NCBI GenBank assembly: GCA_019752635.1 | Contig: JAIELX010000100.1 | Span: forward strand, 1 to 64,000 | Source: Candidatus Obscuribacterales bacterium | GTDB lineage: Bacteria; Cyanobacteriota; Vampirovibrionia; Obscuribacterales; Obscuribacteraceae | DNA: 64,000 nucleotides | Reading direction: 5' to 3' | Shown here: piece by piece, positions 33,221-41,076 of the stretch | How positions within the stretch are numbered: the first letter of the stretch is position 1 | How the letters are laid out: every line of letters begins with the position of its first letter | Program-made: the position numbers and the translations under genes | The notes under the pieces: generated by a model | Told to the model about the DNA's origin: nothing | Database searches by the model: none | The model's input: only the letters and a program-made list of their open reading frames with translations

Positions 33221-34609
33221 ATGGATATCATGCAAAAATCTTCGGTCGGTAGCAGCGCGATTGCAGAGTCAGGAGCACCTTCCATTCAGCAAGAGGCGCA
33301 CAGCATCGGATTAGCCGCGTACTGCTTCTTCTATCCGCTTATCACAATGGATGTGACTCGTAGACAATGCGTGAATTTGCCGGCAGGTAAGAAACCCGGG
33401 TTCGGTCCGGCAAACAGTTTCTCGCATATGCGAGAGTATCCCGATGCGAACTTCAAGGCCGTCGTGCGTCCGAATTTCGATACGCTTTACAGCTCGGCGT
33501 GGTTAGATTTGACACAAGAGCCAGTCGTTGTGTCAGTGCCGGATAGTGGCGGTCGTTATTACCTTTTGCCCATGCTCGACATGTGGTCTGATGTGTTTGC
33601 TGTTCCGGGATGGAGAACCAGCGGTACGGATGCTCAGCAGTACGCGGTCGTTCCCCCTGGATGGTCCGGCTCGATTCCGCAGGGAATTCAACGTATTGAT
33701 GCGCCGACTCCTTACGTTTGGATAATCGGAAGAATCAAAACTGACGGACCGGACGATTACAAGTCCGTGAATGCCATGCAAGACGGCATGTCGATCACAC
33801 CGCTATCTCAATGGGCTGGTACCGTTGCTCCCCGCCCGCACCAAATCGATCCTGCGGTTGATATGACTACTCCACCGCTTGAGCAAGTAAACAACATGTC
33901 CGCCAAGGAATTTTTCGCACATGGTGCCGAGTTGCTCAAACAGAACAAACCGCACCTCACCGACTGGTCACTTATGGCCAGGTTGAAGAGAATTGGCTTG
34001 GTGCCTGACCACGATTTTGATTTGGATACAGTTGATCCATCGATTGCTCGCGAGTTTGCACGCGGCGCAGCCGATGGGCTGGAGCTGATGAGACGGAAAA
34101 TTAGCAGCATGGGCCGCCCTGTGAACGGATGGCTTATGAACACGGATACGATGGGCGTCTATGGTAACTACTATCTCAAACGTGCCATGGTGGCGATGGT
34201 GGGGCTCGGTGCCAATCAGCCGGAAGATGCTATCTATCCGCTGAATTACGCTGATGCCGATGGGCAGCCCGTGCAGGGATCGAACAATTACGTTTTGCAT
34301 TTTGCAGCTGACCGGCTTCCTCCTGTCGATGCCTTTTGGTCCGTGACCATGTACGATGCGGATGGCTTTCAGGTTGCGAATAAACTTGATCGCTTCGCCA
34401 TCAGCTCGTGGATGCCATTGAAGAAAAATGCCGATGGCTCGCTCGACATTTATATTCAGCACGGTGATCCGGGCTTGGACAAACAATCCAATTGGTTGCC
34501 GTCTCCGGCGTCAGGCACGCTGGGTGTTACGATGCGACTTTATGCTCCGCAGTCGAGCGCACTAAATGGCGACTGGGCACCACCAGCAATCAGCAAGCAG
34601 TCGACCTAG
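33221..34609 (+). CDS. DUF1254/DUF1214 domain protein without signal peptide
   Basis: This 462-residue protein shares the family layout of the exported protein at 19337-20806. The DUF1254 part has LAAYCFFYPLITMDVTRRQ, VRPNFDTLYSSAWLDLTQEPVVVSVP and RYYLLPMLDMWSDVFAVPGWRTSG. The DUF1214 part has FAADRLPPVDAFWSVTMYDADGF and NWLPSPASGTLGVTMRLYAP. No export signal is seen, so it is predicted cytoplasmic. The start is chosen from the TATAAT at 33191 (ATG 33221; ATG 33230 also possible). Sequence differs widely from the first copy, so they are old paralogues rather than a recent duplication. Reaction unknown. Confidence 0.9.
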   Translation: MDIMQKSSVGSSAIAESGAPSIQQEAHSIGLAAYCFFYPLITMDVTRRQCVNLPAGKKPGFGPANSFSHMREYPDANFKAVVRPNFDTLYSSAWLDLTQEPVVVSVPDSGGRYYLLPMLDMWSDVFAVPGWRTSGTDAQQYAVVPPGWSGSIPQGIQRIDAPTPYVWIIGRIKTDGPDDYKSVNAMQDGMSITPLSQWAGTVAPRPHQIDPAVDMTTPPLEQVNNMSAKEFFAHGAELLKQNKPHLTDWSLMARLKRIGLVPDHDFDLDTVDPSIAREFARGAADGLELMRRKISSMGRPVNGWLMNTDTMGVYGNYYLKRAMVAMVGLGANQPEDAIYPLNYADADGQPVQGSNNYVLHFAADRLPPVDAFWSVTMYDADGFQVANKLDRFAISSWMPLKKNADGSLDIYIQHGDPGLDKQSNWLPSPASGTLGVTMRLYAPQSSALNGDWAPPAISKQST

Positions 34610-34632
34610 GAATCGTTCAGCTAATCGAGTGT

Positions 34633-34707
34633 TTTTAATGTCGAGTTGCTTGCTTCTCTGCATAGATACGCTTGTCACGCTAGAGTTCCGCCGGGCTCTT
34701 TGAAGGA
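34633..34707 (+). promoter_or_regulatory. Leader/promoter segment shared with 36623-36696
   Basis: Reading in order, TTTAATGTC, TTCTCTGC, GATAC, TTGTCAC, TAGA and GCTCTTTGA all recur with similar spacing at 36623-36696, in front of another gene. The two stretches are clearly related over about 75 bases. It ends at AGGAGG (34704-34709), a ribosome site with no ATG or GTG behind it. Confidence 0.6.
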
Positions 34708-35347
34708 GGACTTGCGAGAATCCGCTGGAAATCATGGTCAAGTCTGCGACTCGAATAGCGTAACGTTTCTCGGAGCGCCCGAAGGACCGGTCACAATCGA
34801 TGCACCGACACAAGCGGAGGCCGGTCTGTACAACGGAGTTGGTGAAGGCGGTATATGGGCGTTGGTGGTCGAAAAGGCTTTTGGAAAGTACCTTCAGGAT
34901 GGAGCTTCTTCTCGTTATCCTTACTTCGAACGGGGCGCTGGAAACACGCCTGTTGAAGGCGGTAGCAAGGGTGCAGATTTGTGTTCAACAGTGGAATTGC
35001 TCACCGGCAATCGCGCCGTCGGGTTTACGACCAGTTCCACATTGCGCTCACACTTGCGTCAGGAGCTTGAGGACGCGTTTAAGAGCGCGCCACCAAGGGT
35101 AGTGACAGCTGGTACCAGTAGGCATCCGATTTCTGAGGGGAAAAGTGGCACAACTGAAGACGGATTCGCGACCACACACGCATACAGTGTCATAGGTTTT
35201 GACCTTAAGGGACCTGGTGGTGGCACTGTTACCATCCGCAATCCCTGGGGTGATAAAGCCCTTGAAAGTACGCGCGGCACCATCAAGATTACGTTGGATC
35301 AGTTCAGGAAGAACTTCACGGATATGGCTGTCGAAGGACGCAAATGA
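34646..35347 (+). CDS. Calpain-like (C2) peptidase, N-terminally truncated, probable pseudogene
   Basis: The frame from TTG 34646 has 233 codons. Its C-terminal two thirds look like the second half of a calpain-type catalytic domain: a FLGAPEGPV strand, GGIWALVVEKAFGKYL, the active-site His in THAYSVIGFDL, and the active-site Asn in IRNPWGD. The upstream part with the catalytic Cys (QGxxGDCW-type sequence) is missing. The AGGAGG site at 34704 is followed only by TTG at 2 bases. The 5' leader is related to that of the gene at 36718. I infer an internal deletion joining a promoter/leader to the peptidase C-terminus, leaving no proteolytic activity. A partner supplying the missing half is not in the window. 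Confidence 0.6.
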   Translation: MLASLHRYACHARVPPGSLKEDLRESAGNHGQVCDSNSVTFLGAPEGPVTIDAPTQAEAGLYNGVGEGGIWALVVEKAFGKYLQDGASSRYPYFERGAGNTPVEGGSKGADLCSTVELLTGNRAVGFTTSSTLRSHLRQELEDAFKSAPPRVVTAGTSRHPISEGKSGTTEDGFATTHAYSVIGFDLKGPGGGTVTIRNPWGDKALESTRGTIKITLDQFRKNFTDMAVEGRK

Positions 35348-35398
35348 AAAGCCGAATTCCTTGGTCCCAGTGACCACTTGGTATTGACTATACTGAGG

Positions 35399-35437
35399 CA
35401 AACGATCCGCCCGAGTATCAGTCGGCCGGATCGTTTG
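35399..35437. terminator. Long hairpin between convergent genes
   Basis: CAAACGATCCG pairs with CGGATCGTTTG (11 bp); after one C/C mismatch CCGA/TCGG adds four pairs around a 7-base loop. It is placed between the truncated calpain gene (+) and the small exported protein (-). The plus side continues AATCTACTT, only weakly T-rich. Confidence 0.65.
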
Positions 35438-35464
35438 AATCTACTTATTGGCTTTGTTGGTCAG

Positions 35465-35815
35465 TTAATCGCACGCTTGCGGGCAGGCAGGCACGAGTAC
35501 TGCGTGCTGCAATGTTCTGTGTTCGTCTTTGTCGAACATTCGCTCAAAGAATCCTCGCGTCGGTCCCATTACCTGAGCGTTACCGGCGAAGTCGCCCGCA
35601 TTGCCAAATGGCGAAAAATAAGTACCCCAATCTAGAGGCTCGCTATAGCCATCCAGAAAAGTGTTGTTTCCCGAAATAGAGCCATTGAGAACGCTGCTGC
35701 GGTAGACGGTTCCGTCAGTAGAGATAATCGTTTGTGCGCTTGCGGGTGATAGAGCGGTGAAGCTTCCAACTGCCAGTAATGCCAATAGTGTGAGTGCGTT
35801 TTTTCGGCTTTTCAT
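35465..35815 (-). CDS. Small exported protein, 116 aa
   Basis: ATG 35815 opens a 116-residue protein with a textbook signal peptide (MKSRKNALTLLALLAVGSFTALSPASA, cleavage near residue 27). The mature ~89 residues are Gly/Asn/Asp-rich, with repeated Phe-Gly contexts (YFSPFGNAGDFAGNAQVMG) and a C-terminal HAVLVPACPQACD holding two Cys that could form a disulphide. An in-frame TTG five codons earlier is unlikely. No domain recognised. It is probably periplasmic or released. Confidence 0.65.
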   Translation of the reverse strand: MKSRKNALTLLALLAVGSFTALSPASAQTIISTDGTVYRSSVLNGSISGNNTFLDGYSEPLDWGTYFSPFGNAGDFAGNAQVMGPTRGFFERMFDKDEHRTLQHAVLVPACPQACD

Positions 35816-36037
35816 TGTTTTCTTGTGCAAGCCATTACTGACTCGCCCTCTATTGTTGTGTTACAAACGGGTCGACGGGGCAGCTCAGCAATGGGTTCCT
35901 GCCGTACAAGGTACGTAGAATAGGGTTGCTTGCGCATTACTAGCGGCGCTTGGGGAGTTTTATGCAACTTGTTCTGCACACATGCGGCTTAACATTCGAA
36001 CTATGCGCAAAGGATTTGCCGAAACCTTCACGGGCAA

Positions 36038-36388
36038 TTAGCTGCGCTCCTGTTGCCACGTCTGCACCAATGTCACCAATTCCTTTTCCATCTCCTGAAT
36101 TTCGATCGTTACGTCTATTGCCTCGTCATTCAGTCCATGTTCCACCGACATGGTGCGATGCTGTTCGCTGGCTTCAATTTTACGCCGCAATAAATTCGCT
36201 GCGGCAAACATAGCCGGTTCAGCCTCAGGCACGTCCAGCTCCACCAGCTGGCTGTACTTCGCGGACAAAGCAGCTGCTGCGTCTGCGAAGGCTTGGTGCC
36301 CGTCGCGGCTTGCAATCGCAGCCCGTTCCCGCCACGCTGCAAGGTGCCTGCGTTGCCGTTCGCGAGTAATGTCAATCTCATTCGTCAT
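36038..36388 (-). CDS. Small helical/coiled-coil protein, 116 aa
   Basis: This 116-residue protein is charged and almost wholly helical (RERQRRHLAAWRERAAIASRD, LLRRKIEASEQHRTM, IEIQEMEKELVTLVQTWQQ), consistent with a coiled coil; it has no signal peptide. Its ATG overlaps the stop codon of a 49-codon frame just upstream as ATGA, which supports both being translated from one message. No family is recognisable; a structural or adaptor role is possible but unproven. Confidence 0.6.
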   Translation of the reverse strand: MTNEIDITRERQRRHLAAWRERAAIASRDGHQAFADAAAALSAKYSQLVELDVPEAEPAMFAAANLLRRKIEASEQHRTMSVEHGLNDEAIDVTIEIQEMEKELVTLVQTWQQERS

Positions 36389-36534
36389 GTTGTGAATAGC
36401 CCGAAGCCGATCGAACGACTGGGGTAGTTCGATCGCGATACTACGATCTGTCCGTCTGTTAACGCATCAATTCCGAAGTCCTCTACCAGATTCAATTCAA
36501 TCGGTTCCTCGGCGGTGTTATAGGCTCTGTTCAC
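36385..36534 (-). CDS. Small protein, 49 aa, coupled upstream of the coiled-coil gene
   Basis: GTG 36534 opens 49 codons ending in TGA (36387-36385) that overlaps the next gene's ATG as ATGA. The peptide is acidic in its first half (NTAEEPIELNLVEDFGIDAL) and Ser/Arg/Gly-rich at the end (SRSNYPSRSIGFGLFTT), protein-like in composition. A TATAAT sits on the minus strand at 36557-36552, putting the transcript start some 10 bases before the GTG. No clear ribosome site is present, so it may be a near-leaderless start. It has no signal peptide. It could be a short toxin/antitoxin-like or regulatory peptide; no assignment is justified. Confidence 0.55.
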   Translation of the reverse strand: MNRAYNTAEEPIELNLVEDFGIDALTDGQIVVSRSNYPSRSIGFGLFTT

Positions 36535-36558
36535 GCAATCAAGCTATAGTGATTATAG

Positions 36559-36604
36559 CAAGGCTCTTTGTGCAGCGAATTGATCGCTGCACAAATGAGC
36601 CTTG
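36559..36604. repeat. Near-perfect 20-bp hairpin in a divergent promoter region
   Basis: The arm at 36559-36578 pairs with 36584-36604 over 20 bp with a single bulged A and a 5-base loop ATTGA. It lies between two divergent genes, immediately upstream of the minus-strand TATAAT at 36557. It is therefore not at a gene end like the other hairpins. Possible roles are an operator, a small-RNA terminator, or a leftover inverted repeat. Confidence 0.7.
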
Positions 36605-36622
36605 TGGGACCAGTGGTGGCTG

Positions 36623-36696
36623 GTTTAATGTCTAAGTTTTTCTCTGCTTGAATACATACTGTTGTCACAGTAGATTTGCGCCTCGCTCTCTTTGAG
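36623..36696 (+). promoter_or_regulatory. Leader/promoter segment shared with 34633-34707
   Basis: The same ordered words (TTTAATGTC, TTCTCTGC, AATACATAC, TTGTCAC, TAGA, GCTCTCTTTGA) lie in front of the gene starting at 36718. The conserved stretch probably includes the promoter and first transcribed bases; the exact -10 is not certain (GAATAC near 36650 is one option). Confidence 0.55.
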
Positions 36697-36717
36697 TTGA
36701 GACGTTGGAGAACAACA

Positions 36718-37314
36718 ATGAATCATTCATCCGAACTAGAGGACACGTGGCGCGATGTGCAGAGCGAGAGTCCCACTGTTATCCAGTTCACAGAAGTTTT
36801 TCAACTAACCGAAGCCGCAAAGGAAAAGGCGGAAGGCGCAGCACCGAAAGCACGCCCTGCTGAAGTCCAAATCGCGGATATACTGCTGCGCAATGATGAT
36901 TTCAATTTCGGGGTAAAGAGGGAGCGCGCCCTGGCTTTCCTGAAGGATGCGCTGGACAAAAGTCCAAAGGATTTCGCCGAATTGTTGGTCAACATAAACG
37001 CGGAACTCGCCAAGCGAGGTTCAACCCTTCGCCTGGTGGCGCAGTGCAAGGAGGAGAAGAGAATCGAGGAGGAGCTCTTTGTTCCGCTGGAGCTAGGATT
37101 GAGGCCGTTCAAGTTTCCAGCCAAACGAACCACTGAAAATGTTGCGACTGTGCGCATTACCAATCGCTTCGGTGAGCTCGAAGATGAAGCGAAGATTCAG
37201 GGAAAACCACTCAAAATTGAGTACAACAAAAATACCAGGGGCGAGCCGGAGTGGAAGCCGTTGGTAGAAGCGAAGCCGCCTGTCTCGCCGTTCCATCGCT
37301 TGCGCGGGCAATAG
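36718..37314 (+). CDS. Uncharacterised soluble protein, 198 aa
   Basis: ATG 36718 follows GGAG at 8 bases. The product is soluble and charged, with no signal peptide. A helical section (EVQIADILLRNDDFNFGVKRERALAFLKDAL, SPKDFAELLVNINAELAKRG, about residues 50-110) is followed by a beta-rich basic part (NVATVRITNRFGELEDEAKI). The helical part loosely resembles a segment of the protein at 50819-51517. Its upstream DNA is related to that of the decayed calpain gene, suggesting a common regulon or a duplicated promoter. Family and function not recognised. Confidence 0.75.
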   Translation: MNHSSELEDTWRDVQSESPTVIQFTEVFQLTEAAKEKAEGAAPKARPAEVQIADILLRNDDFNFGVKRERALAFLKDALDKSPKDFAELLVNINAELAKRGSTLRLVAQCKEEKRIEEELFVPLELGLRPFKFPAKRTTENVATVRITNRFGELEDEAKIQGKPLKIEYNKNTRGEPEWKPLVEAKPPVSPFHRLRGQ

Positions 37315-37559
37315 CCATATTGCTACCTTCCTACTGAATTTCAATCTTGCCATTCCTCTGTCGCTTGTTTGCTGTTCCAGGACCTCCCTTTTGAGTCTAA
37401 AGTCACTGATTGGCATGACTCCGGTCATCTACAGCCAATTAGTAATTGACTGTAGCATTGCATTTCTAATAAAGTCGAAGTACTTAGTAAAGTTGCTTAA
37501 GTTACTTCTGTCCACGGCGTTGTTGCAAGACGCCTCGGCTTCCGACTGGAGAAAGATGC

Positions 37560-40391
37560 ATGCCACTCATAGAAGAGACAACGCAGGGCAGTGACAAGCG
37601 TGATGCGGTAACGGAATCGTTGTGCAAGGATCAATGCTTGATCAACCGATTGGAGCTTCGAATGAAGCCAGTCGCATTGACCGATTGCTCGCGCAACGGG
37701 TCAGCAGACGGGCCTGTAAAAGGAAAGTCTTTTCTGCGTGCGAGTTTGATTCTTGTCGCCGGGTGTATTGCTGCGATATTTGCTGTTCTTTGTTCAGTGG
37801 TCTTTAAGCAGGAAGTAGGACCTGTATTTCTGGTGACCTTCTCTACTATGTTACTTATCTTAGGAAGTACCAGAAGCACATTACGGCACATCGAACGGGC
37901 CAATACAAAGCAAGAGCGAAACGCGTTCGCCGACGGCAACAACAACGCGCTCTTCCATGACGCTAGTGGGAAGCTAGTGATGTTCTTCGGGATTTTTCTA
38001 CCTGCGTTTATCTCGGCATGTTCATGCTGCTTCGCGCTGTTCCCACCTTCGCTTGCTTCGGTGCAAGCGCTTGCGTCGGCAATTGTGCCCATAGGAATCT
38101 TGCTTGCATGGCAAGAAGTGCGAGGAAGGGCAACTTCATTTCCGGTATTGCGCCGTGTCTCGCTTGGATGCGCTGCTATCTACCTGGGATTACTTTCGTT
38201 TTCGGTTTGGTCAACTACACCAGCGCTAACTGACGCAATGTGGAGCTTGGTTCCTGCTGTAGGCATTTTTTGCCTTATTGCTTTCCTGGGCAAGCGGCTT
38301 CTTTCTACCCCTTGTAAATTGGGAATTGGCAGCATCATAGCACTTGTTGCCTACACACTACTGGCTTGCCTTCTACCGAGTTCAGAAGAAATTATCCGGG
38401 GTCTCAAAGTTCTAGCGATCAATTCCGATCTTCCGGTGGTTAGGCGAATTGGACAATCGCTAACAAGCGAAAAACAACTAGCACAGTCCATAGAGATTAG
38501 CTCGGCACCTTCTCAATTTTCCAGAGAACTTCGCTTTCCAGTCAATCCTGCGGCTTGCCAGGAAGCCTATTACAGAATGACAGGCAGAACATACAGGCCG
38601 GAAGCCAATCTTTCTTCGTTTGAACGTGATCCATTCTATGCGGCGCCCACCGTTGGTTCCGTGATTGTGGACAATGTAAGAGTTTCCAATTCGGAATTGA
38701 AGGCGGAAATTGATTCGAAACGACTCTGCGCTTCTTTTGATTGGAGTTTTGATTTTGTAAATACTAAAGGAGCTCCAGGGCAGGAAGCTCGATTGCAGCT
38801 TGCTCTTCCAAAGCATTCAGCTGTAACCGCAGTGCAGCTATATTCGAAAGAATGCGTTGTTGACAGCAAAGCAGAGTTTTCAACAACGGTACCGCTGTTC
38901 AAAAAATACTCAGAAGATGCTATTCGCATGAGAGATCCTGTCATTGCCACCATGATTGGTTCGGACAAAGTCCTGTTGCAGTGCGCGCCTATTTTATCCC
39001 CGGTTCCTGTTCGAGTTCGCCTGAAAATCGTTTCACCACTCAATCCAGACTCGAATTGCAAATCTGCCCGGGTACAAGTTCCATACATCAGCGCCTCCAA
39101 CGTTGGTGGCTTTAGCGCGAATCACCTTTGTCTTTCCGCGGACGGGAAAGTGCTGAATGAGAAAGGCAATATTCTCAAGACTGGTGATTCATACGATTTA
39201 GATATCAAGAAAGAGTGCAATTTGAGCGTTGCAATGCGCGGACCGGTCGCTACGACGTTTCAGGCGGCTGATATGGACGGAGGCGTAAGGAGAATAGAGC
39301 GCTCCATGACAGCCGCAATTGCCGGTTCTGAGAAGTTCGTATTGGCCGTGGATGGATCGAGAGGCAATGAAGTTATCAAAACATCGATTGCCGAGTTTCT
39401 AAAGCAGGTGCCGCAGGACAGAATCTGCAAAATATTCTTTGCCGATCCGCTTCAAGGCACAAGAGAGATTTCACTCGCCTCCGCCAGTCAACAATTGCGA
39501 TCCTCTGCGTTCGATGGTGGCGATCACAATCGGGAACTACTCATGTACGCAATAAAGGCTGCAAGAGAGAGTCACGCTCAGGTTCTCTGGATTCACCCCG
39601 CCAAGCCTTGGACCGTGCACAAAAGCTGGGTTAACGAGATTGGTTACGGATATGGCAGCCCGGAAAACTTTTCTGCACTCTGTGGAAACTCTATCAAGGT
39701 CTACGATTACCAGACTAGTCTCGGTGAAAATGAATTGATTGAAAGAATTCACGCTTCGGGCGGCGATCTTGCCGCATTTGTCACGCTGCCATGTCATGGC
39801 AGTCTCACTCGCGACCTCATGTCTTTTCTCTCTAATCGCTCCGAGGTGGCGTTCAAGTTCGCAAGCAAAGACAATCGGCAACAAACGCGTCTGGCCGCTG
39901 GCGAAAATCTGGTTGCGCTTGCGGATGCTAGAGTTGTTGCGGATCTCATTAACAGCGGCAAGCGAAAAGAAGCCGAGGAATATGCGCGCAATCATCATCA
40001 AGTCAGCATATACACCGCGGCACTTTGTCAGCCCGGACAGTTGGCAACGCTTGCCGCCCCGCTGCAATGGAACCAAAATTCCGTCAATGGTACGATTGGT
40101 CCTCAAGGTGCTGATGCAACGGTAATCCAAGGGGTAAGTACTGCCGGCATCGTGAGAGTGAACAATCTTGCCCGCCTTGAGGCTCTTCTGAACATCGTTG
40201 CAAACGGAATAGAAGTTTTAGGTCTGTGTTGGGGACTTCCAATGATGATTGTAGGAGTGCTCAATCTCAGTAGTAAAGCTGGACCGGGTCGTGCCGTTCT
40301 GGGCGGTGGCCTTACTCTGGTTGGACTAGCAACACCGGGATGTATCAACTGGCTCGTAGCATCGGGCAGAGATATAAATGTATTTAGTTAA
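37560..40391 (+). CDS. Membrane protein with VIT-like and degenerate VWA-like domains
   Basis: This 943-residue protein starts at ATG 37560, 8 bases after GGAG. Residues about 55-290 hold roughly seven membrane helices. A large outside or periplasmic part follows. Residues about 385-500 (ASFDWSFDFVNTKGAPGQEARLQLALPKHSAVTAVQLYSK, then DPVIATMIGSDKVLLQCAPILSPVPVRVRLKI) look like a VIT domain. Residues about 585-730 resemble a VWA domain (KFVLAVDGSRG), where the metal site DxSxS is degenerate (DGSRG). One or two further hydrophobic segments lie at about 885-935. VIT/VWA membrane proteins occur in several sorting and surface systems. The domain calls rest on pattern only. It probably stands alone. 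Confidence 0.7.
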   Translation: MPLIEETTQGSDKRDAVTESLCKDQCLINRLELRMKPVALTDCSRNGSADGPVKGKSFLRASLILVAGCIAAIFAVLCSVVFKQEVGPVFLVTFSTMLLILGSTRSTLRHIERANTKQERNAFADGNNNALFHDASGKLVMFFGIFLPAFISACSCCFALFPPSLASVQALASAIVPIGILLAWQEVRGRATSFPVLRRVSLGCAAIYLGLLSFSVWSTTPALTDAMWSLVPAVGIFCLIAFLGKRLLSTPCKLGIGSIIALVAYTLLACLLPSSEEIIRGLKVLAINSDLPVVRRIGQSLTSEKQLAQSIEISSAPSQFSRELRFPVNPAACQEAYYRMTGRTYRPEANLSSFERDPFYAAPTVGSVIVDNVRVSNSELKAEIDSKRLCASFDWSFDFVNTKGAPGQEARLQLALPKHSAVTAVQLYSKECVVDSKAEFSTTVPLFKKYSEDAIRMRDPVIATMIGSDKVLLQCAPILSPVPVRVRLKIVSPLNPDSNCKSARVQVPYISASNVGGFSANHLCLSADGKVLNEKGNILKTGDSYDLDIKKECNLSVAMRGPVATTFQAADMDGGVRRIERSMTAAIAGSEKFVLAVDGSRGNEVIKTSIAEFLKQVPQDRICKIFFADPLQGTREISLASASQQLRSSAFDGGDHNRELLMYAIKAARESHAQVLWIHPAKPWTVHKSWVNEIGYGYGSPENFSALCGNSIKVYDYQTSLGENELIERIHASGGDLAAFVTLPCHGSLTRDLMSFLSNRSEVAFKFASKDNRQQTRLAAGENLVALADARVVADLINSGKRKEAEEYARNHHQVSIYTAALCQPGQLATLAAPLQWNQNSVNGTIGPQGADATVIQGVSTAGIVRVNNLARLEALLNIVANGIEVLGLCWGLPMMIVGVLNLSSKAGPGRAVLGGGLTLVGLATPGCINWLVASGRDINVFS

Positions 40392-40509
40392 GACTTACGT
40401 TTAGACATTTGACCGCCAACGGTGCTTCTTAGCTGACAGTTGAGAACGTTGTCTTTCCTCAATCATGGTGCCTGTGTCATAATTTTGGACACCTTCAGAG
40501 GCGAACCTC

Positions 40510-40998
40510 ATGACCTTCAAAGAGTTGACCGACAGCATCGTCGCCGTTCATCACAGCTTCTTGCGCAGAGAATTGCCTGCAATTTCAGCTCAGCTTGAAG
40601 ACCTTGCAAAAGACCTGCGACACGGCAATGAGATCTCTGAAGCGCAGAGCTTGTTCAAGAAGGTCCGTGACAAAGTAGAAGCTCACTTGAAAGATGAGGA
40701 GACCACCCTATTTCCGACGGGGAGTGCGCTTGAGCTAGGGCAGACGCCACCACAGGCGGAATTCGATTTGCTTGAAAGACTTGCTTCAATGGAAAAGGAG
40801 CACGACAACTGTGGCAGTTCATTGAAGTTGCTGGTGCAAATGCTTTCTCAGCTGCCTGCATCGAATTTGCAGAAAACACTCGTCACGTCAGTCTCCGCTC
40901 TATCGCAAGATATGGACGAACATGTAAGAAAGGAGAACACGGAGGTTCATCCGCGATTTCTTGAGTTGCTCGGTGCGGGTGGGAAAAGCCGCAGTTAA
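40510..40998 (+). CDS. Hemerythrin/HHE domain protein
   Basis: This 162-residue cytoplasmic protein is a four-helix bundle with the di-iron ligand pattern of hemerythrin HHE proteins: H14-H15 (VHHSFLRRELP), H59 and E63 (VEAHLKDEE), H98 (EKEHDNCG), H138 and E142 (DEHVRKEN), and H147 (VHPRF). The HHSFLRRELP start and EEtLFP-type sequence resemble the C-terminal domain of RIC/YtfE/ScdA iron-sulphur repair proteins; the N-terminal ScdA domain is absent. It may bind oxygen or nitric oxide, or repair Fe-S centres. Assignment to the fold is confident, the physiological role is not. Confidence 0.9.
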   Translation: MTFKELTDSIVAVHHSFLRRELPAISAQLEDLAKDLRHGNEISEAQSLFKKVRDKVEAHLKDEETTLFPTGSALELGQTPPQAEFDLLERLASMEKEHDNCGSSLKLLVQMLSQLPASNLQKTLVTSVSALSQDMDEHVRKENTEVHPRFLELLGAGGKSRS

Positions 40999-41076
40999 CC
41001 GCTTTTAAGAATCGCGCCGAATTCCTCTCTTGCCCCCACAATGGCGTTATGTCAAGTGTGGAGTGGATAGTACAAC

